Below, in pieces: positions 52,453-63,236 of a DNA stretch of 64,000 nucleotides. Position 1 is the stretch's first letter; each line of letters starts with the position of its first letter. The notes under the pieces are model-generated. The model searched no databases. It was not told the DNA's origin and saw nothing but the letters and a program-made list of their open reading frames with translations. A program made the position numbers and the translations under genes. Source of the DNA: CAVSWT01 sp963775245 (GTDB lineage Bacteria > Bacteroidota > Ignavibacteria > Ignavibacteriales > Ignavibacteriaceae); NCBI GenBank assembly GCA_963775245.1, contig CAVZID010000040.1, positions 496,001-560,000 of the forward strand, written 5' to 3'.

Positions 52453-54582
52453 TTATCCTTCCTTCATACTTAATTGAATTCGTTTTCTTTCAATATCGAT
52501 TTCAACAACTCGCACAGTAATTTTCTGGTCTAATTTTAAAACTTCAGCGGGATCTTTAATAAAACGATCCGTTATCTGAGAAATATGAAGCAGGCCGTTT
52601 TCTTTTATGCCAATATTAACAAACGCTCCGAACTTTGTAAGATTAGTTACTATACCGGGCAAACGCATTCCTGGTTTTAAATCTGTTATTTCATTAATCG
52701 TTTCGGAAAATGAAAATACTTCAGCTTTACCGCGCGGATCGAGTCCTGGTTTTTCAAGTTCCTGCATTATATCTTTTAATGTCGGCAGGCCAACTTCATC
52801 GGTAATATAATTATTTATGTCAATCATTTGACGAATTTTCGCATCTTCAATTAATGATTTTATTGGGCGGGATAAATCCTTTGCCATCCTAGAAACTATG
52901 GAATAACTTTCAGGATGAACTGCGCTGTTATCAAGCGGATTATCTGCGCCGGGAATTCTTAAAAAACCTGCGGACTGTTCAAACGCTTTAGCCCCAAGTC
53001 CGCTTATCTTCATCAGTTCTTTGCGCGAACGAAATGATTTATTTTCACGTCTGTAGTTTGTAATTGACTTTGCAAGCTTCGGCCCGATGCCGGAAACATA
53101 ACTTAGCAAATGTTTGCTTGCAGTATTTAAATTTACACCTACTTTATTCACAACGGAAGTAACTACATGGTTTAGTTCATCTTTCAAATTATCCTGATCA
53201 ACATCGTGTTGATATTGTCCAACGCCGATTGATTTTGCGTCGATTTTAACAAGTTCGGCAAGCGGATCCATCAGCCTTCTTCCAATAGAAATCGCACCGC
53301 GGTAAGTCAGGTCAAGATCAGGGAATTCTTCTCTTGCAGTTTCCGATGCAGAATAAATAGATGCTCCAGCTTCATTAACCATGAAGACTTCTGTTGAGTC
53401 AGATTTTCCAATTAAAGATTTGATAAACTTTTCAGTCTCCCTGCCTGCAGTCCCGTTTCCAATTGCGATAGCTTCTATATTATATTTATTTATAAGCTCT
53501 CTTACGATTTGCGATGCTTCGTCTGTTTTAGGCAGCGGTGGATGCGGAAAGATAGTGGTGTAGTGTAATAGATTTCCCTGTTGATCAAGGCATACAAGTT
53601 TACAGCCGGTTCTAAAACCGGGATCAATTGCCATTGTAACTTTCTCCCCGAGCGGGGGAGCTAAAAGCAATTGACGAAGGTTTTCGGAAAATACATGTAT
53701 TGCTTCTTCATCGGCTTTAGCTTTGGAACTATTTCTAAATTCAGTTTCAATTGATGGAGCTAATAATCTTTTATACGCATCTTTAATTGCCAGCTTAACT
53801 TGTTCTGCAGATTCATTTTTACTTTTTATAAAAATTTTATCAAGACTTTCAATCGCGGATTCATTATCGATTGAAATCGAAACCCGCAAAATTCCTTCCT
53901 GCTCGGCTCTGCGGATTGCAAGAATACGGTGGCCTGCGCAGCGTTTTAATGGTTCGCTGAAATCAAAGTAATCTGTATACTTTGTTCCTTCATCTTTCTT
54001 TTTCTCAATTACTTTTGAACCGATTATTGCCTCACGTTCGAATAACAATCGGATTGTATTACGTGATACTACATTTTCATTTATCCATTCTGCGATGATA
54101 TCTCTTGCTCCTGCCAAGGCAGTTTCAATATCTTGGACTTCATCGTTTATATATTTTTCTGCAATAGTTTCTAACTTCTCTTCCTTCTGAGTCACTATTA
54201 TTTCTGCAAGAGGTTCTAATCCTTTTTCCCGCGCAGCACTTGCTCTAGTTTTTCTTTTTGGTTTGAAAGGGAGATAAATATCTTCAAGTTCTGTCATTTC
54301 CCAGCAATCATTTATTTTTGTTTCTAATTCGGGAGTTAACAATTCCTGGTCATTAATGCTTTTAAGAATAGCTTCACGCCTCTTAACCAAATCAAGCAGT
54401 CGTTTCCATTCTTTTTCAATTGCCGATACTTCTGTTTCATCAAGGCTTCCGGTAGCTTCTTTTCTATAACGGGAAATAAAAGGAATCGTTGCGCCTTCCT
54501 CAAGCAGCTTAACAGTATTTGAAACTTGTGATTTACTTATTGAAAGCGAGCCGCTAATATGTTTAACAAGAATTTCTGTCAT
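52453..54582 (-). CDS. tex: Tex-family S1 RNA-binding transcription accessory protein
   Basis: 709 residues. Order: N-terminal Tex helical domain (TVKLLEEGATIPFISRYRKE, YLPFKPKRKTRASAAREKGL), YqgF-like fold (MAIDPGFRTGCKLVCLD), helix-hairpin-helix (NTASKHLLSYVSGIGPKLAK), and C-terminal S1 domain (LPGIVTNLTKFGAFVNIG). Tex binds RNA and is associated with RNA polymerase. Length is slightly shorter than the E. coli protein but all domains are present. Confidence 0.97.
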   Translation of the reverse strand: MTEILVKHISGSLSISKSQVSNTVKLLEEGATIPFISRYRKEATGSLDETEVSAIEKEWKRLLDLVKRREAILKSINDQELLTPELETKINDCWEMTELEDIYLPFKPKRKTRASAAREKGLEPLAEIIVTQKEEKLETIAEKYINDEVQDIETALAGARDIIAEWINENVVSRNTIRLLFEREAIIGSKVIEKKKDEGTKYTDYFDFSEPLKRCAGHRILAIRRAEQEGILRVSISIDNESAIESLDKIFIKSKNESAEQVKLAIKDAYKRLLAPSIETEFRNSSKAKADEEAIHVFSENLRQLLLAPPLGEKVTMAIDPGFRTGCKLVCLDQQGNLLHYTTIFPHPPLPKTDEASQIVRELINKYNIEAIAIGNGTAGRETEKFIKSLIGKSDSTEVFMVNEAGASIYSASETAREEFPDLDLTYRGAISIGRRLMDPLAELVKIDAKSIGVGQYQHDVDQDNLKDELNHVVTSVVNKVGVNLNTASKHLLSYVSGIGPKLAKSITNYRRENKSFRSRKELMKISGLGAKAFEQSAGFLRIPGADNPLDNSAVHPESYSIVSRMAKDLSRPIKSLIEDAKIRQMIDINNYITDEVGLPTLKDIMQELEKPGLDPRGKAEVFSFSETINEITDLKPGMRLPGIVTNLTKFGAFVNIGIKENGLLHISQITDRFIKDPAEVLKLDQKITVRVVEIDIERKRIQLSMKEG

Positions 54583-54841
54583 TGTTTATTTAATTTGAAT
54601 TATTGTGACATACTGGAATTCCGGTTACTTTGAATAACCGTTATTTGAATTATATGAAAGTAAAAATAACAAGTGTAAATATAAGCTGATGTGGTTCCTT
54701 CTGAAAGGGCATAGTGGGTTTTTATTTAAAACAGATATGATATTTTTAATATGTGCGATATTTATTAACGTAATAAATATTTAAATTTGTGCCCGGGAAT
54801 TTTAATTTATAACCAAACATTCAATAAAAAAGAAAAACAAC

Positions 54842-55964
54842 ATGACAAATCAAACAAATGAAATAAAACAAGTAAATTTTCTCAGAGGCGTTCCTGCCGA
54901 TGAAGCATTAGCACAATTAATTCCTTTAGCATCCGAGAGCTATAAAAAAGTAATACAAAAATATGGAACCGGGGTGCTTCAGTACGGCCATTTCTCCGGG
55001 TTTAAACCTTTGCGTGATTTAATAGCCAAATGGCACAATGTGAATCCTGACAGAGTAATCGCGGGGAATGGGGGGATGGAAGTTATTTCTTTATTCTTTA
55101 AATCACTTCCTCTGCAAAGTAATATTATTATTGAAGAGTCAAGCTATGACAGAGTATTGCTTGATGCGAAACGATATGGCCATAATTTAATTGGCATAAA
55201 TCTAACAAAGGATGGAATAGATTTAAATCAATTTGAAGAGGTTATCAAAAAGAATAAAATTACTGCATTTTATGGAATACCATTTCACCAAAATCCAACC
55301 GGTATAAATTATTCAACGGAAAATATTAAAGCAGTTGAAAGTCTGTGCAAAGAAAATAATATTTTTTGTGTTTGGGATATTTGTTACAAAGACCTCCGTT
55401 ATGACGGGAAATTAAATAAGGCAATTGAAGTTTCCGAATGGGGACCGATATTAACAAGTTCATTTACAAAAACAATTTCACCCGGGACAAAGTGCGGGTA
55501 CATGATTGTTCCTGAAAATTATGTAGAATATTTTACAAAGATAATTGCTAATTCACGTATCAACCCGAATCTTCCGACACAGGCATTCGTTACTGACTTT
55601 ATTGAAACGGGAGAATATGAGAAATATTTAAAATACTTACGTGAATTATATAAACCAAGAATGGATGCTCTTGAATTCTTCAATCAAAAATTATCTACCG
55701 GAATCAAGTCAAGTTGAATTAACCGGTGGATTTTTTGCTACACTAACTTTTAATAATATTACAGAAAATAATGAAAAAGCATTTCTTGAATCTTTAAAGA
55801 ATATGGGTGTGAATTTATCACCGGCATGGAGTACGATTCCATCCAACTTTTTAGAAGAAACGAAAGAGAGAGGTTTTTTTACAAGACTAACTTTTCCTGC
55901 GTACAATCCTGATGAAATTGAATATGGGATAATGAAAATAAAAACAGCAGTGGAAAAATTCTAG
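54842..55964 (+). pseudogene. PLP-dependent aminotransferase, one frameshift
   Basis: About 374 codons in two frames. First part (54842 to about 55670) shows GVLQYGHFSGFKPLRDLIAK, YGIPFHQNPTGINYS, WDICYKDLRYDG and SSFTKTISPGTKCGYMI with the pyridoxal lysine. It then shifts: the open frame ends early at 55717, while the next frame continues from DALLNSS-type sequence through SIKNYLPESSQVELTGGFFA and LSPAWSTIP to 55964. Family is the MocR/2-aminoadipate aminotransferase type without the GntR head. A single base change near 55670-55674 is enough. Decay or sequence error; enzyme would be truncated. Confidence 0.85.
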
Positions 55965-56144
55965 TTAGTTTTTCATTTTAATATTGCCTAAGTATTTCTA
56001 AGTGTCCTTGGTGTCTGAGTGGTAAAATAGTTCTAAAGTCACCATTGAGACACTTAGTTCAATCAGATAAATAAGAAATATTTATAATAAATTTAAAATT
56101 AGGAAAAGAATATTAAAACAAAATTCATTTGTTAATAAGATACT

Positions 56145-58844
56145 TCACTTAATTTTAACTAACTGTTCTTGTACATTCCACCCTCTTATTGAAACTATGG
56201 CATTATCAATATTATCTTGTTTCGTATAATCAATATAAACTGTTTTCACTTCTCCAGGTAAAACCGAAACATAGTTGTCGCTATAAAAAACCGGTAGTAT
56301 TCTTTTTTGAGTTATAGAATCCACAAGAGAAATGCGATTGAAAAATGCAACCGGTGCACCTTGAGGATTATCAATCTTAACTTCGATTCGTCCATCACTT
56401 ACTTTATTCGCTACTACAGCTACACTTGCTTTTGACATTTGCTGCAATCCGCTGTAGATGCCTGTTGAATCCGGTATCCAGTAAAGATTGTCGTCAATAA
56501 TTTTTTGAGATGAATTTATTAATCGTAAAGACAAAAAACCTCCTTGGGCCGAGAGAAATTTATCTAAAACTTTTTTTACAGGGTAAATCTTCTGTACTGA
56601 TGTTGGAGTTAATTCAACAAGCCATTGTAAAGCCAAAGTATCTTTACCGGCAATGTTATAAACTTTTGCCTGGATCATAAGATTATGCTGCGGATTAAAA
56701 GTATGATTTGCAATCAACAGCATTCCATCTACTGGATTGTACATTGCATGAAGAGGCATATCTGCATGGCGCAGGCCGTACAAGCCGCCGTTAGGATCGA
56801 GATAGTAATCATACATTTGTCCGCGCAAAGCAGTCCATGGATTTTGAGTTTTCCAAATTATTACTCCTGTGTACCAATCCCACATGTGTGAAATATGGCC
56901 TTCCATCAGTCCCCTGTATTGATCGTAGTTTAAAAGCTGAGCTTTGTTAGAAAAATCTTTTACATCTGTAGTTACACCATAAGCATCAATAAAATTTCCA
57001 TACCAGCCCGGCTTATGATACCACCATGTTGAATCCAGGCTTGTCCAGTTTAAAATATCAAAGGGAGTTTTACCTAAAGGCATTCTCACTAAATCTTGAG
57101 ACGGAAGAAATCTTTGAAGCGAATGATAATCTCCCATACCAACGGATCCAATTTCTGAATTAAAAGGATAGGATTGGTGTTCCCAAAAATAACTAAGCGG
57201 CTGAATATGATAAGTGCCGTCTCCGTTTCCACCAATAGAATTGTGAGACATACTATCAACATTTGAATAATCGAAAAAGTAACGCGTGCTGTCCAAAGCC
57301 GGAAGCAAAGAATCAACCATTACAGATCTTATATCTTCAGGAGGAGGAATTTCATTGCCGCCGCAATAGAAGGCGAGAGAAGGGTGGTTGCGGATCATTC
57401 TAACCTGATCAGCAACTGTATTAAGAAATAATTTGTGATCGTCAGGGTAATTACGCCTTGTCCATTGATCTTCTTTCTTCATTGGATCAAACCATTTTCC
57501 ATTGCAGTCGCCTGATATCCAGAAATCCTGGAAGACAAGCATTCCGTATTTATCACAAGCGTTATAGAACTCAGGCCTTTCGGTTAAGCTGCCGCCCCAA
57601 ATTCTAATTAAGTTAAGATTCATATCTCTATGAAATCGAATTTCTGCATCGTAGCGTTCCGGCGAAAACCTTAGCATTTCATCCGAAGTAATCCAATCTG
57701 CCCCTTTAATAAAAATTTTCTGTCCGTTTACAATCACTTCACGGCTTTGTGTCTGATCATTCCATTTAGTTTTGATTTCACGAATTCCAATAGTTACATC
57801 TTTTTCATCCAACACTTGATCTTTGTTTCCAATAAATTGAAACTTCACCTTGTATAATGGCTGTTCACCATAACCATTTGGCCACCATAGTTTTGGATTA
57901 TTTAAAGAGAAATCTGCTGCTTGAATTTTTGTGGTTGAAATTGGCTGTAATGTAACTTCTTTTTTAATGACATTATTTTCAAATACAACTTGCAGCGTTC
58001 CGCTTACAGATTGATTAGTGGGATTTTCAATTTCCGCACTTGTTCTGATAATTGCCGGAGCCTGGTTTTGACCCGGAAATCTTTTGCCTGGAACAATGGT
58101 AATTACATGCGGATACTTCAGTGCAATGGTATTAGTTTTCTCAATTGTTACTTTATCCCATATACCGGTGTTTCTATCGTGAACAGGTTGAATCCAATCC
58201 CATCCTGCAACATATTGATTAGTTAAACTATGTGCGATTGTACCGTCGCCGCCTTGTCCGCCATTAGGATTTCCAACGGGGTCAGGAGGATATACAATAA
58301 CTGCCAGCCTATTATTTCCATCTTTAGATAGTAATGATGTAATGTTATAAGTTTGTCTGAGAAACATTCCATAATGAGTTGCTTTGTTAAGCTTATGCCC
58401 ATTCAGATAAATATCGCAGCCGTAATTTACTCCGCGAAAGTGCAGCCAGATTTGTTCGTCAGCAGCAGCAGCGTCTTCATGAAAGTCTTTTAGAAACCAG
58501 TAAGTGTAATAATCACGACCGGTATCAAAGATGTCCGGGATTTTAGTATTGTTCATTCCATAAAATGGATCAGGAATTAATTTATTATTCAGAAGCGTTG
58601 TTAAAATAGTTCCGGGAACTGTTGCTGGCATCCAGCCGGTTAATGAATATGCTGGTTTGGATAATTCTTCACCAGTTGATTTTATATCTTTAATATTTTT
58701 ACAAACCCATCCGGAATTTAATTCATATCGGTTGTTAGAAAATTCCAATTTATTATTACTGATTGAATCTTGAGAAACTCCACATCCATGAACCATAAAT
58801 AAAACAAATGGAAATAATAAAGCTGTAAAAATAATTTTATACAT
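56145..58844 (-). CDS. Glycoside hydrolase family 2 lipoprotein
   Basis: 899 residues from ATG 58844 (an upstream ATG at 58883 puts extra residues before the signal peptide). Lipobox VHGC. Sugar-binding jelly roll (HFRGVNYGCDIYLNGHKLN), immunoglobulin-like domains, and a TIM barrel with acid/base Glu in YCGGNEIPPP (about 495) and likely nucleophile in NSEIGSVGM (about 562). The layout with YTYWFLKDF resembles exo-beta-glucosaminidases or mannosidases, so a chitosan, mannan or glycan oligomer is a plausible substrate. Faces the cell exterior or periplasm. Single gene. Confidence 0.88.
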   Translation of the reverse strand: MYKIIFTALLFPFVLFMVHGCGVSQDSISNNKLEFSNNRYELNSGWVCKNIKDIKSTGEELSKPAYSLTGWMPATVPGTILTTLLNNKLIPDPFYGMNNTKIPDIFDTGRDYYTYWFLKDFHEDAAAADEQIWLHFRGVNYGCDIYLNGHKLNKATHYGMFLRQTYNITSLLSKDGNNRLAVIVYPPDPVGNPNGGQGGDGTIAHSLTNQYVAGWDWIQPVHDRNTGIWDKVTIEKTNTIALKYPHVITIVPGKRFPGQNQAPAIIRTSAEIENPTNQSVSGTLQVVFENNVIKKEVTLQPISTTKIQAADFSLNNPKLWWPNGYGEQPLYKVKFQFIGNKDQVLDEKDVTIGIREIKTKWNDQTQSREVIVNGQKIFIKGADWITSDEMLRFSPERYDAEIRFHRDMNLNLIRIWGGSLTERPEFYNACDKYGMLVFQDFWISGDCNGKWFDPMKKEDQWTRRNYPDDHKLFLNTVADQVRMIRNHPSLAFYCGGNEIPPPEDIRSVMVDSLLPALDSTRYFFDYSNVDSMSHNSIGGNGDGTYHIQPLSYFWEHQSYPFNSEIGSVGMGDYHSLQRFLPSQDLVRMPLGKTPFDILNWTSLDSTWWYHKPGWYGNFIDAYGVTTDVKDFSNKAQLLNYDQYRGLMEGHISHMWDWYTGVIIWKTQNPWTALRGQMYDYYLDPNGGLYGLRHADMPLHAMYNPVDGMLLIANHTFNPQHNLMIQAKVYNIAGKDTLALQWLVELTPTSVQKIYPVKKVLDKFLSAQGGFLSLRLINSSQKIIDDNLYWIPDSTGIYSGLQQMSKASVAVVANKVSDGRIEVKIDNPQGAPVAFFNRISLVDSITQKRILPVFYSDNYVSVLPGEVKTVYIDYTKQDNIDNAIVSIRGWNVQEQLVKIK

Positions 58845-59083
58845 GTTGTAAAAAACCTTCAATAAAATTGTAATTGGAGACACTTAATAAAAATGAATGA
58901 AATGAATTATAAAAAAATAACAATAAAAATTTATTAAAACTCTATTGAGAAATAGTTAAAGAAGGGAATAAGGTACTCCTTGCAAAGTATGGGGGAGACG
59001 AGGTTGAAATGAATGAGAAAGAATCTAGAATACTGCAGCGCTCTGATATTTTTGCTGTTGTGGAAGACTAAATAAACAAAATA

Positions 59084-59111
59084 GTAGGGAATGCAGATCT
59101 GTATTCCCTAC
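59084..59111. terminator. 28-bp near-perfect palindrome
   Basis: GTAGGGAAT and ATTCCCTAC flank CAGATCTG, with a single mismatched pair. It lies 27 bases past the stop of the amidohydrolase gene at its 3' side and could end its transcript in either direction. Confidence 0.55.
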
Positions 59112-59137
59112 GCTTAAAATGGGGAACAAATAAAAAA

Positions 59138-60805
59138 TTAATCTTTATTTCTTTTGTAAATAATATCTCCATCAAAAACAGTCATATCAACTTTAACATC
59201 TTTAATTTTTACCGGGTCAATAGTTAAAATATTCTCATTCAAAACAACAAGATCGGCCAGCTTTCCTTTTTCAATACTTCCTTTTTTATTTTCTTCAAAT
59301 GCAGCGTAAGCATTATTTAATGTGTAACATTTAATTGCTTCTTCAACGCTAATTTTCTGTTCGGGAACCCAGCCATTTGGATTTTTACCGTCTAAAGTTC
59401 TTCTTGTAACTGCGGCATAAATTCCAAGTAAAGGATTGATAGGAGCCACTGTCCAATCACTTCCAAAGCAGAGTGTAATTCCATTATCAATAAAATCTCT
59501 AAATCTATACATATCATGTATCCTTCTTGCACCTACTCTTTTTTCGGCCCAATCACCGTCATCAATTGCATGATAGGGCTGACATGAAGCAATTGTATTT
59601 GTTTGCTTAAATAAAGAAATATCTTGCTGCCGTATATGCTGTGCATGTTCAATTCTAAATCTTCTATCCCATTTGGGATTTTGTTCAGCTATCTCTTTGT
59701 ATATATTCAAAATATAATTGTTGGCTCTATCTCCAATTGCATGCGTGCTTATTTGAAGTTTGTGTTTATCTGCATCTAAAGCCCATTTCTGTAATCTTCC
59801 ATCGCTGACAATATCATTTGGCAAACCATAATTTGTTGAATCGTGCTCATAAGGTTCAAAAAACCATGCAGTGCTGGAACCAAGTGAACCATCTGCAAAA
59901 GCTTTAAGTGAACCTAAAACTAGTTTGTCGGAACCATGTGCATATTCAATTCCTTTATTAATTAAATCTTTGTACAATGCAACAGGGTATCGGGTATAAA
60001 TTCTGCAAGTGAGCTTATTTTCTTTTTCAAGTCTTTGATAAATCTTTAAATCTTCCGGTAATGTAATATCTTGAATACTCGTTACTCCAAGAGGAATGAC
60101 ATATTTCATAGCAGTTAGTGCCGCTTCATAATATTCTTCTTCGGAATGGTCAGGAATGATTTTATAAATTAAATTCATTGCGTTGTCTTTAAGTATCCCG
60201 GTTGGTTCGCCTGTTTTGGAATCTTTAACAATTAAGCCGCCATCAGGGCTTGGAGTATCTTTGGTAATTCCTGCTAGCTTAAGCGCATAAGAATTTGCAA
60301 GAGCCATGTGACCATCAAATCTATCAATAAAGACGGGAGTGTTTGGTGTAAAATCATCAATCATTTCTTTAGTTGGAAGATTTTTTACTTCCCATGCCTC
60401 ATGATCCCAATTGCCGCCGGTAATCCACTTGCCATTATGAGTTGATACGTATTCTTTTAAAATATTTTCAAACTCGGTTGTTGATTTTGCCGGACGAAGA
60501 TTTATCCCTTGAAGATAAAATCCGCCGCTAATGAAGTGTGTATGGTCATCAATAAAACCGGGGAGCATTAATTTTCCCTTTAAATCAACTACTTCTGTTG
60601 AACTTGTAATTATTTTTTTTGCTTCTTCGTTTGAGCCAACATATATAATTTTATTGCCATCAATAACTATAGCTTCAGCGGAAGGCTGTTTGTTGTTCAC
60701 GGTATAGATAATCCCGTTTATAAAAGCTTTCATTTTATTTTGTCCATGAAGTGAATAAAAAGAAATAAAAATACTAATTAATATGATCGTATAAATGGAT
60801 TTCAT
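59138..60805 (-). CDS. Exported amidohydrolase (YtcJ-like)
   Basis: 555 residues with a signal peptide (1-21). Amidohydrolase_3 landmarks: PGFIDDHTHFISGG (His-x-His metal site), GGNWDHEAWE, SLKAFADGSLGSSTAWF, STHAIGDRANN, RIEHAQHI, and CFGSDWTVAPINPL (metal Asp). Such enzymes hydrolyse C-N bonds in N-acyl or cyclic substrates; actual substrate unknown. Export is somewhat unusual for the group but known. Followed by a 28-bp palindrome. Confidence 0.92.
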   Translation of the reverse strand: MKSIYTIILISIFISFYSLHGQNKMKAFINGIIYTVNNKQPSAEAIVIDGNKIIYVGSNEEAKKIITSSTEVVDLKGKLMLPGFIDDHTHFISGGFYLQGINLRPAKSTTEFENILKEYVSTHNGKWITGGNWDHEAWEVKNLPTKEMIDDFTPNTPVFIDRFDGHMALANSYALKLAGITKDTPSPDGGLIVKDSKTGEPTGILKDNAMNLIYKIIPDHSEEEYYEAALTAMKYVIPLGVTSIQDITLPEDLKIYQRLEKENKLTCRIYTRYPVALYKDLINKGIEYAHGSDKLVLGSLKAFADGSLGSSTAWFFEPYEHDSTNYGLPNDIVSDGRLQKWALDADKHKLQISTHAIGDRANNYILNIYKEIAEQNPKWDRRFRIEHAQHIRQQDISLFKQTNTIASCQPYHAIDDGDWAEKRVGARRIHDMYRFRDFIDNGITLCFGSDWTVAPINPLLGIYAAVTRRTLDGKNPNGWVPEQKISVEEAIKCYTLNNAYAAFEENKKGSIEKGKLADLVVLNENILTIDPVKIKDVKVDMTVFDGDIIYKRNKD

Positions 60806-61017
60806 TAAAAGCTCCTAATTGTTATTAATAAATAATTTAAAAGCTTCATCTTATCCGAAATCTAAAAATAATTTTATCTTGATTTGACTTAATTAAGTTA
60901 AGCAATAATCGATTAAGAATAAACAAATGAGAATTTATTTGGCCCTAAGTTGGAAATCATATTAAAAAATAATTAAGTTCGAAGGGCATCAAATTAAAAA
61001 CTTCTTAATAATCTTCA

Positions 61018-61740
61018 ATGCTTATGACTTTAGACGTTTTAATCTTTGCAGCACACCCGGACGACGCCGAACTTTCAATGGGGGGAACAATTGCTAAATT
61101 TTCCCGCAATGATTTGAAAGTCGGAATAATTGATTTCACCAGGGGTGAACTTGGAACACGTGGAACTCCTGAAACAAGGCAAAAAGAAGCATTTCAAGCT
61201 GCTGCCGCACTAAAGATTTCCATGAGAGAAAACCTCATGATTCCCGACGGCGGAATTGAGCAAAGCAAAGAAAATCTAATTAAAGTTATAATGGAGATAA
61301 GAAAATATAAACCAAAAATTATTTTCGCTCCTTATTTTAACGACCGTCATCCGGATCATATTGATGTTAGTAATATTGTGAAGCGTGCTATGTTTTCATG
61401 CGGTTTGGTAAAAGTAAAAACATTTGACAAAGAGGTTCTGCAGGCCGCCTACCGTCCCCAAAAACTATATTACTACATGCAGACTTACACTTTTGAGCCT
61501 TCATTCATAGTTGATATCAGCGATTGCTTTGAAACTAAAATGAAAGCTGTTAATGCATATGGTTCTCAATTTCATAATCCTAAAAGTTTAGAGCCTGAAA
61601 CATTTATAAGCAAACCCGGATTTATAAATTATATAAAATCACGTGCGGAGTTTTATGGATTTCAAATAGGGAAGTCTTACGGCGAACCATTCTATTGCGA
61701 GGAAGCAGTTGAACTTGATTTAATTGAGATGTTAAAATAG
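61018..61740 (+). CDS. bshB1: Bacillithiol biosynthesis deacetylase BshB1
   Basis: 240 residues. FAAHPDDAELSMGGTIAKFS (zinc ligands His-Pro-Asp-Asp), DFTRGELGTRGTPETRQKEA, APYFNDRHPDHIDVS (HPDH) and a C-terminal GxxYGEPF segment (GKSYGEPFYCEE) characterise the BshB1 type of PIG-L/LmbE-like deacetylase. It removes acetyl from GlcNAc-malate to give GlcN-malate, the second step of bacillithiol synthesis. ATG 61018 or 61024 could be the start. bshA and bshC are not in the window. Confidence 0.92.
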   Translation: MLMTLDVLIFAAHPDDAELSMGGTIAKFSRNDLKVGIIDFTRGELGTRGTPETRQKEAFQAAAALKISMRENLMIPDGGIEQSKENLIKVIMEIRKYKPKIIFAPYFNDRHPDHIDVSNIVKRAMFSCGLVKVKTFDKEVLQAAYRPQKLYYYMQTYTFEPSFIVDISDCFETKMKAVNAYGSQFHNPKSLEPETFISKPGFINYIKSRAEFYGFQIGKSYGEPFYCEEAVELDLIEMLK

Positions 61741-61763
61741 CGCATACCATCTAAGAATTTTAA

Positions 61764-62930
61764 ATGTACGAATACGAATCAACAAGATACTTTGCACAGG
61801 TTACAGGAAAATTGGAAGAGCTATGTGAACAGGAATTACTTGATCTTGGTGCAACAAAAACTAAAATTGATTACAAAGGAATTTATTTCCATGCTGATAT
61901 TCCGACTATTTATAAAATCAATTATACATCAAGACTTCTTTCACGGGTACTTGCTCCTTTAGTAATTTTCCCTTGCCATAAAACAAACACCTTGATTAAC
62001 AAAGCAAAGCAAATTAATTGGGAAGATTTTTTATCCATAGAAAAAACATTTTCTATTAGTGCTTCTGTTTCCAAAAGTCGTATTACAAATTCACTTTATG
62101 CTTCGCAATGTTTGAAAGATGGAATTGTAGATTATTTCAGAGAGAAATATGGAAAGCGCCCTAATGTTGAAGTTGTAAATCCGGATGTTCGTTTTAATCT
62201 TCATATAAATAAAGATACTGCAATAATTAGTCTTGATTTATCCGGCGAATCATTACACAAAAGGGGATATAGGCTTCTTGCCGGCGAAGCACCTATGCAG
62301 GAAACACTAGCGGCCACAATTATAAAGATTAGTAAATGGGAAGGAGATAATCCTTTGTGGGATCCAATGTGCGGTTCGGGAACAATTCTTTGTGAAGCTT
62401 TAATGCATTACTGCAGAATACCAGCACAATATCTCCGAAAGAAATTTGGATTTTTTAATTTGCCGGAATTCAATTCGGATGAATGGGAAAAAATTAAAAG
62501 TGAATTAGATAGAAATATACGTCCTTTGCCGAAACACATTATTAAAGGAAGCGATAAGTCTCCCAACGCAATTGAAGTTGCGAAAAGTAATTTATCTCGC
62601 CTTCCTTATTCCGATTCGGTTGAAATTTCATGCAAGCCGTTTCAGAGGGTAAAGGGATTTGAGAATGGAACTTTAATTGTTAATCCTCCCTATGGAATGA
62701 GGCTGGGAAAGCTTGAAGAAGTTCAAACTCTTTATAAAGAATTGGGCGATTATCTTAAAACCAATTGCAACGGGACTACTGCTTTTATTTATACCGGAGA
62801 ACCTTCTTTACGAAAATCTATCGGCTTAAAAACATCTAGAAGAATTCATCTTGATAATGGAAAATTAGAAGGAGTGCTTCTGCAAGTTGATAGCTATAAA
62901 GGAAGTAAAAAGAATAAATGGGAAGAATAA
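61764..62930 (+). CDS. THUMP-domain class I SAM-dependent RNA methyltransferase (RlmL-type)
   Basis: 388 residues. THUMP domain (about 50-160) with SRLLSRVLAPL and the RNA-binding strand FSISASVSKSRITNS, then a Rossmann methyltransferase: DPMCGSGTILCEALM (SAM loop) and LIVNPPYGMRLG (NPPY catalytic motif for N-methylation of guanine). Related to the first half of RlmL, which makes m2G2445 in 23S rRNA. The gene's last 100 or so bases are copied at 63237-63367. 23 bases after bshB1 stop; the two may form an operon. Confidence 0.9.
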   Translation: MYEYESTRYFAQVTGKLEELCEQELLDLGATKTKIDYKGIYFHADIPTIYKINYTSRLLSRVLAPLVIFPCHKTNTLINKAKQINWEDFLSIEKTFSISASVSKSRITNSLYASQCLKDGIVDYFREKYGKRPNVEVVNPDVRFNLHINKDTAIISLDLSGESLHKRGYRLLAGEAPMQETLAATIIKISKWEGDNPLWDPMCGSGTILCEALMHYCRIPAQYLRKKFGFFNLPEFNSDEWEKIKSELDRNIRPLPKHIIKGSDKSPNAIEVAKSNLSRLPYSDSVEISCKPFQRVKGFENGTLIVNPPYGMRLGKLEEVQTLYKELGDYLKTNCNGTTAFIYTGEPSLRKSIGLKTSRRIHLDNGKLEGVLLQVDSYKGSKKNKWEE

Positions 62931-63016
62931 TGAAAAAGAATATGAATGTTGATTACCGTTTTTAAATTTTTTAATATTAGTTAAAATGTTATTAAATTAT
63001 TAGGAATTTATTAAGG

Positions 63017-63235
63017 GTGTAGGAGAAATTATAAAACAAATAGATAAATTAGAGCTTTCCGAAAAGCTAATTCTGGTTGAAGATATTTGGGATTCAATTG
63101 CACGCAGCAACTCAGTGCTGCCGCTTTATGATTGGCAAAAAAAGGAGTTAGATAAAAAGATACAAAGAATATAAAAGTGGGCAGCAAACCCTTCATGAGC
63201 CAAAGGAAGTTCACAATAAGATGAGAGGAAAATAA
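63017..63235 (+). pseudogene. Decayed addiction-module antitoxin
   Basis: Minus a canonical start (ATT at 63028 after AGGAG) the frame reads IIKQIDKLELSEKLILVEDI then WDSIARSNSVLPLYDWQKKE, the pattern of the addiction-module component family (PF09720). A five-A run at 63154-63158 causes a +1 shift; removing one A restores YKEYKSGQQTLHEPKEVHN with a stop at 63233-63235. No toxin remnant seen. It lies between the intact methyltransferase end and a copy of that end. Confidence 0.8.
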
Positions 63236-63236
63236 A

